From assembly GCA_010645155.1 (NCBI GenBank), contig CM021314.1:9260822-9324821 (forward strand): a stretch of 64,000 nucleotides of DNA, in the 5' to 3' direction. The position numbers and the translations under genes were made by a program. This document shows positions 19,770 to 31,100 of the stretch, piece after piece. The notes below the pieces were generated by a model that did no database searches, was not told the origin of the DNA, and saw only the letters and a list, made by a program, of their open reading frames with translations. Origin of the DNA: Tigriopus japonicus. Its lineage: Eukaryota; Arthropoda; Copepoda; Harpacticoida; Harpacticidae. Every line of letters starts with the position of its first letter. The first letter of the stretch is position 1.

Positions 19770-21475
19770 TGACATTCCATTCCAAAGCTTATTGTGCTGT
19801 TTTAAGTTTTCCCACTTAATAAATCCTTCAATTATTCTTGACAGTGTGATTCCTAAAGGTAACTAACACCTTAAGCCGTAAGATAATCACTTAACTCAAG
19901 GATCAAACTAATCTGCTTTATCTTTAAGCCTTCCAATGTCATACATTAGACCACGGGTCAAGTGAACTTTTTTTTGTTTATTAGTCAGAAATATTGAAAA
20001 GAGGAGAGGGCAGTATACATGTGAGTGGAGATTAAGAAGCGGAGAAACATTCATCAATCCATTGCTAACAGAGTGAATTGATTTGTTTAAAACTCAAGGA
20101 GAGGAAAAAAGAGTACAAAGAAAATAACTGAAAGTACACGCTTTATTCAATCAAAGTTCACATTTGAAATCTTTAAGAGTCGTGGCCTGAAGTGACCTAA
20201 ACGAGAGAATTCTTCATATGGTTGTAGCTCTAATAAAATAATAACATAACCCAAAGTTCGACTTCGTGATGGGAATGTCCAAATATTGCCGACCTGTTGA
20301 CCCTATCGACATAGAGCTGATCCCAAAAAGGTTCCCGAAATGTTCCCTTGATCCGTCATGGCTTTATGGTACCAAATCATTCAGCGGCGCGAGATTCAAT
20401 TGAACCTTTGTCTATTTGTCAGATGTTTCAAGATCCCGCAAAGGGGCCTCACGGGCCTCACCGAGAGGAGGTTTAAACGGAACTGAAATATCCAGTCGAA
20501 AGAGGGCATAACCGAAACCAAAATTTTCAGCCGAAGGAGAAAATAACCGAAACCAAATGTTTCACTCGAGAGAGATCGAAGAGATTTTGTAGTGTCTCTA
20601 TTTTATTGCATGCATTCAGTTGCGGTAGGAAGAACAGAAACCAAAATTTTTGCCGAGAAGATGAGCCAACCATTGAGTTGCTTCTGGCTTAGAGTGATGG
20701 ACTTTGAATCAGAGACTGTTAGGCTATGGATTTCTAATTGCTTTTTGCAATCCTTTACTTGCTTGATTTTATTTGCAAAGCTCAAATGCTGAGGTCAGAT
20801 GTCTCGTTTCTCCTGGTGTTCATTGTTCTGTTGCATGTTGTGATGGGTCTTTTCCTTGGCATATGCATTTCGAGGAATTTTTTTTCGCAATTCTCTAAGA
20901 AGAAGATGATTTGGCACAATCAAGATTATGTTAAAAAATGTAATTACCGGCCATGAGCACGTTATAAGAAAGTTAGTGCCATATTTATTTGACAGATCTA
21001 GTTCCTTCACACGATCCTTTTCGTGTATTCATGTCCAAATTATGACAAAATAAGTTTAATCAACCAAATGCAAACTCGGTTTTGTCAACTTCTTCATCGT
21101 GCGCAAGTTTTTCGAGGTTGTGAGATTTTGTCTTTGAGGTTGCTTCTATCAATTTTGATATGAAAATAGCGCAAAAAATGCTTTTCTTTATCATTATTTT
21201 TATTTTGGCTAACATTGAGGAAAGTTTCTGTTTATTTTCCGGTACAACTTTATTTGATTGGATATTTAATTGTTCAAACCCTTCAGGAATAATAGGGCTT
21301 CAAATGAGTTAGTAAAAAATCCCATTTAACCTTAGCCATTTGGTCTTTAATCTTCTTTGCAGACGGTGATGAACTGACGCACATTTGGTGCGAACAACGG
21401 TGTCCAAAATAGATGGTCAAGATCCTTGATGACCGAGATCATCAGAACTTCATCAAATCAAGATCGGGAGCTGTG
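19770..21475. other. No recognised gene; short ACCGAAACCAAA tandem repeats
   Basis: Between about 20465 and 20670, the motif ACCGAAACCAAAATTTT/GCCGAAG recurs three times at irregular spacing. It is non-coding and may be the remains of a short tandem array. The rest shows only short open frames. Confidence 0.45.
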
Positions 21476-21477
21476 TA

Positions 21478-22826
21478 CACTGTGACACGAAAGTTTTGAC
21501 ACCATGTTTATGAGCTTCTACAGGAAAAACAAATTAATGAAAGTTGAAGTTGGTTTCATCCCCCTTCCTTGCTTTGACCTGGGCCAATCTCTTAGGCATA
21601 CTATGCATAACTTCAAGAGCAAATCTTCGTTTAAGTTTGCCCAAGCTTTTTCCAAGTGTTTTTTCAATCCTTCCAGGGTTGTTTGGGGGTGGGAGCTTGT
21701 CGACCTCTTCTTTAAGGATGGACCATAAATTTTCCATTGGATTGAGGTTTGGAGAATTTCCTGGCCATTCCCCCTTCCTCCAATACCGTGGAAAATTTGA
21801 ATCAAGCCATCTGTAGTTCATCAGGGTGCAATGAGGCGGCACTGAATCTTGCATGAAAAAAGCTTTTGACATGTCTGGCACAACTTGGCGTTCCAGAATT
21901 GATCCCGTTGTCCTGCTCCTGTTGATGGCCTCCAATCTTTCCTCGGCCAGGATCTTCTCCCGGTAGTACTCTTAGTTGAAATTGCATTTAGGGGGCACAA
22001 AGTGCAATCTGGATACTCCACGGGATGAAAACATCCCCCCGACCATAACCTTGGGGCTGTGCTTCACAAGTTCATTGGGGACAAGTTCTGCTGAGTTTCT
22101 CGCCCAAACTCAATCGGTGGCAGAGTTGGACTTTGGAAAAAGGTGAAAGAAGCTCTCATCACTCCATATGACGTTTTTCCACTCATCATTGGTCCAATGA
22201 GCATGGTCCCGGACGAATTTCACATGAGCTTTCTTCATTTTTTCTGTCAATTGGGGTTCTTGGGGACGGCCAAAGATTTGAGGCTCATCTCACACTTCAA
22301 ATGGCGTCGCACAGTCTCACAAGACACTGGATGGCCACTCCGAGTCAATCTTGATGCCAACTTTTGCATTGATTGCCTCCTCTTTCCAATCCTCTTGGTT
22401 ATGACGATTTTGGCAGTTCTGGAAATTGCTGATGGTCTTCCAGACCAAGGCTTGTCTTCAAGGGTTTGGCCATCCTTGTTGGGCTTCCACCAGCGCTTTA
22501 CCGAGCTCAATGAGACCCCCAGGGTCTTGGTAACCTCTACTTGAGTTTTACCGGCCTCCATCATCCCAACGGCCCAAGAATGGGTCTTGACTTTCTCCAT
22601 GACTGAAAAATCTGGACATTGCATTTTTTTGGAAAGGATATCAAATGAATTGAGGTCACCGTTGCTTAAGATGCTGAGCATTGGTCAGTTCTGTTGTAAA
22701 GACTTTGCTCAGTTCGTTGAAAATCCGAAAATTGATATTTTAGAAAAACAAAAAAATGTATTGAGTCGTCGGGAATGGCGGGAAGTTTAAATTTTGCGGA
22801 GGTTTCAAAACTTTCGTGTCACAGTG
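21478..22826 (-). mobile_element. Decayed Tc1/mariner element, 1349 bp, with DD37E-spaced transposase
   Basis: The ends are CACTGTGACACGAAAGTTTT from 21478 and its reverse complement to 22826, about 22 bp of near-perfect inverted repeat. TA flanks both sides (21476-21477 and 22827-22828). The transposase remains on the minus strand are described separately. Confidence 0.9.
21534..22680 (-). pseudogene. Tc1/mariner transposase pseudogene (DD37E spacing)
   Basis: The N-terminal part (22681 to about 22250) contains a helix-turn-helix with GKTQVEVTKTLGVSLSSVK and a GRP hook (WSGRPSAIS). A frameshift near 22265 is needed to continue into LTEKMKKAHVKF. The catalytic part has WSDESFF, a TGA after NSATD (about 22095), a TAA in KCNFN*EYYREK (about 21974), then FMQDSVPPH and LNPMENLWSILK. 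There are 37 residues between the second catalytic aspartate and the glutamate, the spacing of the DD37E group of Tc1/mariner transposases rather than DD34E. With one frameshift and two stops this copy cannot make active enzyme. Confidence 0.88.
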
Positions 22827-22828
22827 TA

Positions 22829-23701
22829 CCTTTGCTGATGAGCCCCACATTTATTTTTGTACTATAAAGCCTCTTCCAGACCAAAATTGACTTTTTTAAA
22901 TGAAACGTCGACAAGCTCTTTTAAAAACCTAATGACTATGCAAATATTATTCTGAAATGATTAAAACCTTTCATTCCGACACATCCTTTTGAACAATTTT
23001 GTCCAAATTGAACTCACATTATTGTTGTAAAAAATATCATGCCTATTTGTTAAGAATGTTACTCTATTTTTTCTTAAATTGAAGCTTAAATTTTGCTTAG
23101 AATTATAAGAAGAAGAAAATGAATTCACTCCAACTACGGCGAAACCTACTCTGGCAGGGATTTTGTGGACTTCTCAAGAGTGGAAAAGGTATAAAAGTTC
23201 TCTCAATGGCATTCAACACTCGACACTCAAAATGCAAAACACATTATAAATTGATGCCTTGTGACGGAGAAAGAATTTTTGAATGATTTCTGAGGCACGC
23301 CATGCCATTTTATAGTATTTGTTGTGTTCTGTACACGAAAAAAGCAAGCACCGTGGAAATTAGGATGAACATGTCTGCAAGGTCATCCGTTTTTTTAGCG
23401 TCCCATGCCAAACAAAGAATTACACGAAACACAATCAAAACACACATGGCATACTAATATTTAAGAATCATCAGTTAAAGGAACCATCTTCAGGTATACT
23501 CGTAGCAAGTCTTGCAGAAAGTGATCGACTTGTTTAGAAACTATAATTTTGTATCTAACTCTTTTGTATAAAATTTTGTCTAAAATTTTGTATAAAACCT
23601 CCCAGGTTTTTAGCTTTTATTTGTTTGTGTTCCCGAAGCTAAAACGCAACTTCACAGCTGCAATCTGATAAAAGCTGTCCGCTCAGTAGGAATATTGATT
23701 G
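22829..23701. other. No recognised gene
   Basis: AT-rich, with short frames only and no element ends beyond those listed. Confidence 0.5.
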
Positions 23702-24248
23702 CAGGGTTAGTTGGTGGACTATCTCAACCATAAAGCGTCCCGTTTATTGGGATTAACGGGATTTTCCTCTAGGCAATAACGGGGATAAAGGGGATTTCCC
23801 TCCTTTTCAAACATTTTCCCTAATTTCTAGAAATAAGTTCATTTTTGTGTCTCTTTATTACATTTACTGAGCATGAAGTTTTCTGACTTAGATAATCTTC
23901 AACTTTGGAAGATTTCTTCAATTTCATCACGTCTCATCAAGTACCATCAATTGTAGGCTTTTTGTAACATATTTTTATTAATTTTATAATATATAACAAT
24001 TATTTCTGTTATATATTCTGTTAAATATAGTAAACATATTTCATTAAGCCTTTAGTTTGATCGGCTACTTGAAGGGATGCCAAAAATTATTCAAACATGT
24101 CAAAATCGGAACAAAATTGGCTTTATTTCGTTTATCCACGGGTTCATCCAGTTTATCCCCCCATTTATCCCGTTTATCCCCCAATTTATCCCGTTAATCC
24201 CCGGGTAAAGGGGATAAATCAAAAATGTTGATCCCCCGACCAACCCTG
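23702..24248. mobile_element. CAGGG-ended non-autonomous element with TTTATCCC motif arrays
   Basis: The left end is CAGGGTTAGTTGG and the right end CCAACCCTG ending at 24248, which pair as an imperfect inverted repeat. Inside both ends, GGGATAAACGGG-type motifs recur: 23738-23795 in forms such as GGGATTAACGGG, and 24125-24220 as TTTATCCCGTTTATCCCCC and relatives. The middle is AT-rich and non-coding. The ends resemble the hAT-like element at 5.0 kb, but the flanking octamers (ATTGATTG and ACTCTGAG) do not match, so no target duplication is proven. Confidence 0.55.
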
Positions 24249-27200
24249 ACTCTGAGTCATGTAGCCATCAGTAAACTAGTTTCTGCGTTAACCAGGCACG
24301 TACCTTGGAGCAGCGGGTGGAAGCACTGTTTTGGGTGGGGGAACGAAACTGCTCTTGCTCCCACAAAAGTCTTTCCAAAGGCTTGATCAAAAGAACTCAC
24401 AAACTTCTCTATTTAAAGGAGAAAACTGGAGGCACTGTTCGTGTTACCGACTGCATCCAAAGCTATCAGTCACACACCCAGATAGGGCCGGCCCTAGCAT
24501 TAAAACCCATCTTGGAATCAGTAATGTCGGGTTTTTACACATTTGGTTTAAGCTTAAGAAAATTAGCCCAAAAACACGGAGGTGTTTTGACATTTTCGCA
24601 AACTTTTTAATCCTTTGGTTCATTTACTAGAGCTTGTCTCTTGAAGAAAAATAAGAATAAAGTCAAATTATGTCATGGATCCAACAAAAAGGAGAAACAT
24701 GGAAAATGCGTCTGCTCATTGCCCTGAAAAGTAAATCGTCCATCATATAGGTTGTCCTTGCCCTAGTGTGCAAATTCTTGCCTAAACATTTAATTAAAGG
24801 CGTACATTGCTCATATTCACTTTACTTCATGTGTCATTTAATGGTGGAGCTATTTTTTTTGTTCCTTTGCCTCGTTAGTTGGCAGGTTTAACAGAAAAAA
24901 GATATTTTGGACTTTGAAAAGTAACGACCGACGAGTACTTTTTGATTTTTAGGTGTTGATGTAATGGCATTTTCGTTTCTTTTGCGAAAAAGGAACGAAT
25001 TACTGTACTTCGTAATAACTGCCCGAGTAATTTTAGTGGAAAACGCATGGACAGCAATTTTATCAAGATATATGATTTATTTCACTCTCTAGTCTGTTTT
25101 CAAACGTTGTGACAACATTTTAAATGATAGCTGAATATATTTTTGTATGTACGTATGTGTAAGCATATATAGTAGGATTAAGGTATGTAGCAATACAAGT
25201 AATAATGACCATAATGATAAAAATCATTGTATCTTGTTCAAAACTGGTAGTGTTTTTCATTTTGATGATGGATGATGAAAATAAGATCAACAAGAATATG
25301 AGTAGTATTGAAATGAGTCATGGTAATAATCATAATTATCCAAATGAAAATTTCATCGATAATATGGAGCAATGAGAAACTGATAATTCCTCTTCATTGC
25401 CAACAACATGTTCGAGTGTGACCAAAAAATGCACATCGAGGGGTTTGAAAGAGAAAGGAGAACGAGAAAAACTTTGTGTATAAATCGACTGTCTTCCATT
25501 TAGCTGATATATGCCAACACTCCATTGCTTTAGTTTCCAAATTCAAGTAAGCGTACGAGAGACAAGACCGGAGAGATTGAAAAATAAACGTTTTCTTACA
25601 AAGGGGTAATATCGTGTTGAGTACAAAATCAACAAGAAAGGTACAGGCTGAACATGAGAAAGAGAAAGAGAGAGTGAAAAAGAGATTCAAACTGGCATAT
25701 GGAGAGTCCTTGGTGTTGCTTTTTTTGTTGGTTATCTGTCAGTAAAATACAAGCCATGGAAACCATGACCTCACTTCGTGTCATGGGGGGAAAAGCCACT
25801 ACGTCACTTGTTATGTTCATTATTTAACGCATCGATATATCATAGATCCGTCCATCCATAATTAGGGCGTGGTGGGAATGTAATGGCCTTGTCGTTTGTT
25901 TAATGCAGGTGGGTCTGACGTAAAAATAAATGAACTCTATTCATCTTGATTGAATCCATAAAATGTTGGGGCGAAAAGAGCGAAAGGTGTAAAATTTTCG
26001 ATTTTAAGCAGTCAAGCTTGAAGATCAATCTAGTATCTGAGTAATCGCTTGAGAAAGAGCAGATCTTTTACAAAAATAGGATAAAGTCGGGACAAAAGGG
26101 TAAATTTCTGACACTTGTCATGCTTCACCAAGATTCGGTTTTAGCAGATATGCGGATAGCCAAACAAAATCCGAAGCAAGAATATATTTGGGATGGAGGC
26201 TGTTTCATCATAACTTTTCAAAATCAAGCGCTCTTGGATAGTAAAAAGTAATGCTGGAGTCTAGTATGTAGAGCTCTAGAAACTATGTCTTGACTATTGG
26301 CTCATTAGAGTAATGGGCGCTTTACTTGTGGTTCGGGTTCATGAATTTTGTATGCGTTTTTCAGCCACCTCCGACAAAACGATGTGGAATTGAACTCTAA
26401 ACAAGTAACCGTTTTCTGACGGTGCTTATATATATCTACAAATTGGTGTGAGTGAGTTCCAGTTACACGTAGGAAGTAGAACTGTAGCGGAGGGGTGAAA
26501 AGACAGGTCTAGCAAAATTGATAGCCTTGACCAACCACTTAAAATTCAATAAACCAAGAATAGTGTCAACCTAGTTGCGGTCATCCTTGAGGTCGTCGCG
26601 AGGGTCACTGTACATACTATGTACTTGGAAATGACAGGACTTGCTTGTGTGTATGAAGAGTGAGTGAGTAGTTAAGAGTCTTTTGTCGTCGTCATCGGAG
26701 CTATGCCGTCATGATCTGCAGTAGGAACAACGTGTTTATTTTCTTCTAGTGTAAAGCCCAAAGCGAATGGCTCTTTTCCCCTTGACTGAGAATGGGTATT
26801 ATTTTCAGTTCGTTTGTGTTTTGAGTTCGAGCGTCTCAAGGAAAGAATGCAAAAATAGAGCTGAAGAGTGGGATGATCATTAGTTGGTGCGCAAAGAGGT
26901 GGGAGTTCAGGAGGTTTGAAGGGGGTCTTTTTAACAATGAGAAGAAGAAATGTACGAGAGAGTGGGCGTGATGGCGGTGCGGAAAGCGAAAGTGAAAGGT
27001 GAGTCAAAAAAACGAGCTGAAAAAATAACATGGATCGCTGAAGCTGAAAGACGGGAACAAGGTGGAACCGCTCGCTTTCCGTCCAATCAAAGAGGGGACA
27101 AACAGGGGGAGGAACGGGGGGAGGGTTATTGGGAGTGGGTGGGACTCTTCAGCTGGTACGACGAACCTAGTATGGTTCTTTCTTTGGCGTGCTAACAACG

Positions 27201-28057
27201 TGGATGTCGAACTCGACGATTATTAAGTTTCACAATATGGAATACCGACTCACATCCAACGAGCCTAAGGCGTAATTACTATTAACGTGGTTCAGTTTAC
27301 CAAAAAACGACATATGGTCATATTTTATGCACCGAGATGCGTGGTTACTTTCCCGAATGGGGTTCTTATGTTTCGGTGGCTCTTTGGGACCTGGATTGGG
27401 TTTGGGCTTGTACGTACATATGCTATCGAATATGAAAAATATGGGTTTGTAACGAACAGCGAGAGTTGTCGGAAAAGTTGAAGCTTAAGAGGGTGAGAGG
27501 ATAAGAAATAGAGATGTTATTGTTTTCATCATCACTTCCAATGACCGTGGAAATCAATTTCGGGGAAAGGAGAGAAGAAGAGAAGGCGGAAGAAATAGAA
27601 GAAGCGGGAGTTGATTCGAAGCAACATGAAAGTAGGGATAACCTTCCAAAAATATCCGAGATTTCAATCGTTTGTCATCTATTGCTTACAAGGCCCACTG
27701 TAGCCATATAGGTTTTTTTTCGTTTGTACGCAATTGGCCACGAGAGGTTGTGGCCTTCGGTGACAATCATTGGATCTTATCAGAGGACGCGTTGATCGAG
27801 ATTGGAACAAAGTGAATACTCCACGCAACCCTCTGCACCCGTGTGTCTTTTTGAAAGGTTGTAGAAAAAGATCAGATGGCGATATCAACATCAGCATCAG
27901 CATCATCGTCGTCGTCGTCATCACCGTCGTCAATTACGTTATCAATGTCCGCTAAGATGTTTTCTAGTAAGGGTGCATTTTCCAAAATATGGATCGAAAC
28001 ATCATTCGGGATCTCGGGCTTCGACAACATAGCAGTTCCAGTGCTTCTGGCACTGTC
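24249..28057. other. Intergenic region downstream of jeb; simple repeats only
   Basis: Low-complexity and microsatellite-like stretches occur, notably CATCAG/CGTCGT triplets at 27880-27932. Overlapping open frames on both strands over the purine-rich parts (26.7-27.2 kb) look like composition artefacts. No domain, RNA gene or transposon end was recognised. Confidence 0.45.
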
Positions 28058-28063
28058 TTTATT
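28058..28063 (-). promoter_or_regulatory. Candidate poly(A) signal of jeb
   Basis: AATAAA on the minus strand, about 64 nt after the jeb stop codon. The position is compatible with a short 3' untranslated region. Confidence 0.5.
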
Positions 28064-28126
28064 TTCGAGATCACTAGGATTCATTCGACGGCTCTTATTT
28101 TGGGACGCAAGACGGGCGCCTTATTC

Positions 28127-28186
28127 TTATCGTCCTCGAGCCCAACGAAGTAAAGCTTCGGCGAGGATGTCGAGGTGGGCTTTGGT
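28127..28186 (-). CDS. jeb: jeb exon 3: conserved C-terminal tail
   Basis: A 60-bp terminal exon follows the acceptor TTCTTTCCAG. It encodes 19 residues, ending LLRWARGR, and a TAA stop at 28127-28129. It is too short to stand out as an open frame. It is called from the splice site, the phase-0 fit to exon 2 and the conserved tail. A 254-bp intron (28187-28440) separates it from exon 2. Confidence 0.93.
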   Translation of the reverse strand, partial: TKAHLDILAEALLRWARGR

Positions 28187-31100
28187 CTGGAAAGAACAAG
28201 GAAACAGAGAGAGTGGATTAAACCAAAGTCTCCCATATTTTGTCACTAGGGTGTCGAGGAGACAAGACGAAGATCTCCATGACACGGGAAATCGCATGAG
28301 ACTCGACCGTTTTTTTCTCGGCTACTTCTCATGGGTAGATATGGCAAAATACGAGGGATTGGGCTGCGATTTTCCGCCCCTACTTCTTTCCGCATCTGGG
28401 ATTCATTGAATTCATTCAAGCATACAAATGAACAACTTACAGTCTTGTAGAAGAGGCATTGGTCAGGGTTCTCATCTTCGTGTCCAGGGCAATCAAAGAA
28501 TCCATTGCATAGTACTCGGTCATCAATGCATCGATAGCGACCTCGGAAATCAGGAGTGGGACAAGCGAACAGTTCCATCCGATCGCTGGTGCGAGGACAT
28601 TCTGAAAAGAGACGGAGCAATATATGAACCGATGCTTTTTTTCCAGCCACCACTCAATAGACCAAAGTCATCTCAATTCCATCTTGCATGTCCTTGTCAA
28701 GACTCGCGAGTGAACCGTAGATAGCCTGCCTAAGTAGATCCAATGAGAAACCATACACATACTCCATTGAAGGAGCAGATCGTGGCAACAGGCTCACTCG
28801 CGTCTCGCTTGTGTTCCCTCGTATTTGTTGCCCCACCAAGAAGATTATCTTCTGCTCCTTGTTCCACTAGTGTTCCTAGCAAGTGTTCCCGCCGACAGTT
28901 TGTTCATTCAGTAAAATGCTTCTCGCTCTCTCTCTCTCGAGATTTTTTGTTCGAGGCCCACCGAGGCCTCGGTAGGCCTCCAGAGAGTTGCTTTCTATCG
29001 GTCTCATGATCTGACGGCCTGTGGCGTGATCTAAAAATAGTACGAGTACGTTCCAACATTGGCCGTCAATCCTGGGAGTTCGTCCCATGTTCCTTCCTTC
29101 CAAGACAGGAGAGGTAGGCGAGGGAGGAATGGAGGGGCCATGGTACATATAGTGGTGAGTACAACCGTTGTCGAAGGCCAAGAGTTCAAGAACTGCATGT
29201 GCTAGGAGGAGCGACAACTTGAATTCGAAGGGTACTAGTTGAAGAGACTTCTTCAGCCATTACCAATCGCCCAAGTTGAAACAACGTGTTCCCTCGGGAC
29301 TGCCAAAAATCGAATCCAATTGATGAAGCAATAGGGTCCTTTCAATTGTTGAGACAGTTGCTGTTGTTGCATTCAGGGACCAATGTCTTAGAAAGTCGAG
29401 ACGCAAAGAATTGAATCATCTACAATCACTCTTTTGTTTTGACAATCATATAATAGAAACCTAAGCACCAGATGAAAGACAAAAGAGTCTGCCTTTTGAA
29501 GAAAGGGATCTGGAGGATGCAGCCTGGGATTTGCGTGTGAGCAATACAATTAACTCAAGTGTGTCAGTCCCGACGGGGAGTGAGGAAAGGACAGAAATAG
29601 TCATTCATTAATACAACCACCAAGGCCAGAAGTCCATTGCATCTTATTGGGGGATTGCTCGGATGTCACACACTTCAATTGTGGAGGATGACCCCTCTTC
29701 TATCCATTGTCTTGTCACTATTGTGAGTGATAACCATATCAAGAACAATTGGTATCTTTACCCTCTCAGTTCGGAATTGTTCCAAGGAGCGTTCCAAGTT
29801 GAAATTGGATATATAGAAGCAAATACATCTATTTGAAAATTGTACTTTAAGAGTGACTATCCCATATGAATTGACCTGGACGTGGTTCTAAAACTGTCGA
29901 TACACTACATGCTTGCTTGTCTTTATCAACGACGTCTAGAAAATGAACAGACTCATGAGTATTGGCTCGAGTGTGCCAAGAGACGAAAAAGACGGGACGG
30001 AAAATCTCCCAACTTTTTTGGCATTTCATTAGCAAAATCGCTGTCCTGATCTTGTTCCTTCTTCGTCCTTCTTTCTCTCTCCCTCTCCCTCTCTAACTTA
30101 CTATTTGGCTCCCATGGTCTTCAAGACTCACTCCAGTGAATGGATGGTGATGCCAGTGGGTCTTCTTGTTGATGTGCCTGTGATGTGGCAATGGAGGAAA
30201 ACATTCTTGGGTTGTGGGACAGGGACTCAAAAATAGTTAGTACCACCAGCCAGCCAACCAACCAACCAACCAGCCCTCCATCCGTTGAGGACCGAACAGG
30301 GAGTTAAAAATACTTGTGTTCTCTCGTCCTTTCTCGCTCGATTTTCGTAGTTAGTTCTTCTACTTCTACGAGTACATCGTGCTCTCTGCTCTCAGAGTTG
30401 TCGCTCTTTGGGGTGGAAGTTAGAATGAATGAACATTCCAAAGCGAGAAATCATTTGCTGTGGCGGCCTTTTCGGCAAAGCAAAGTTCAGCCAGGTTCAT
30501 TTACTCAGCATGAGAACTTACAATCTTACTTTCAAACGAAAGCTAAAGGTAGATAGGTGGAATTAGATCCTTAGAACTATCACATCTCATGAATTAAATG
30601 TGAAGCAATTTTGGAAAGTCAGATGTAAAAGGATCTGATTGCTCCAAAACGTTGACCATTAGTCTCGAAAACTGGCCTTTTTCTCGTCGATGGGATCGAG
30701 GGACACAAGCTTTTAGTAACATACATCTTGGTTGTAATAACAAAGAGAAACAGAGAGGTCTACAATTCGGCAATGCTTGAATAGTAAGAGGTCAAATATT
30801 TAGTGTCCGATATATATTGTCTATGCATGCTGCTGCCATTAAGATTTAGTCCTTTTCGATCTCTTTATTAGACGCTGAAATTTTGATTGAAATGATTAGC
30901 ACTCATTTTCCTCCTCACCTTTGTGATTGCAATTGGAACTCGTGGTTATTAGCAAACGGAAAACAGTTAATAAAAAACTCTCAAGGAAACTTTTAAACGC
31001 CAATCTATACCCACAGACGGAGAACCATTCTATTACCAGACATGAAAATGTCTATCGGAAATATTTGGTTCAGCTTTTCCTCTTTCCAGTACAATACTAA

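Noticed and set aside
27872..28084. Acidic minus-strand frame just after jeb
   Set aside because: It is in the jeb 3' untranslated region, and the poly-Asp part comes from CGTCGT/CATCAG triplets. The real jeb stop lies upstream at 28127-28129.
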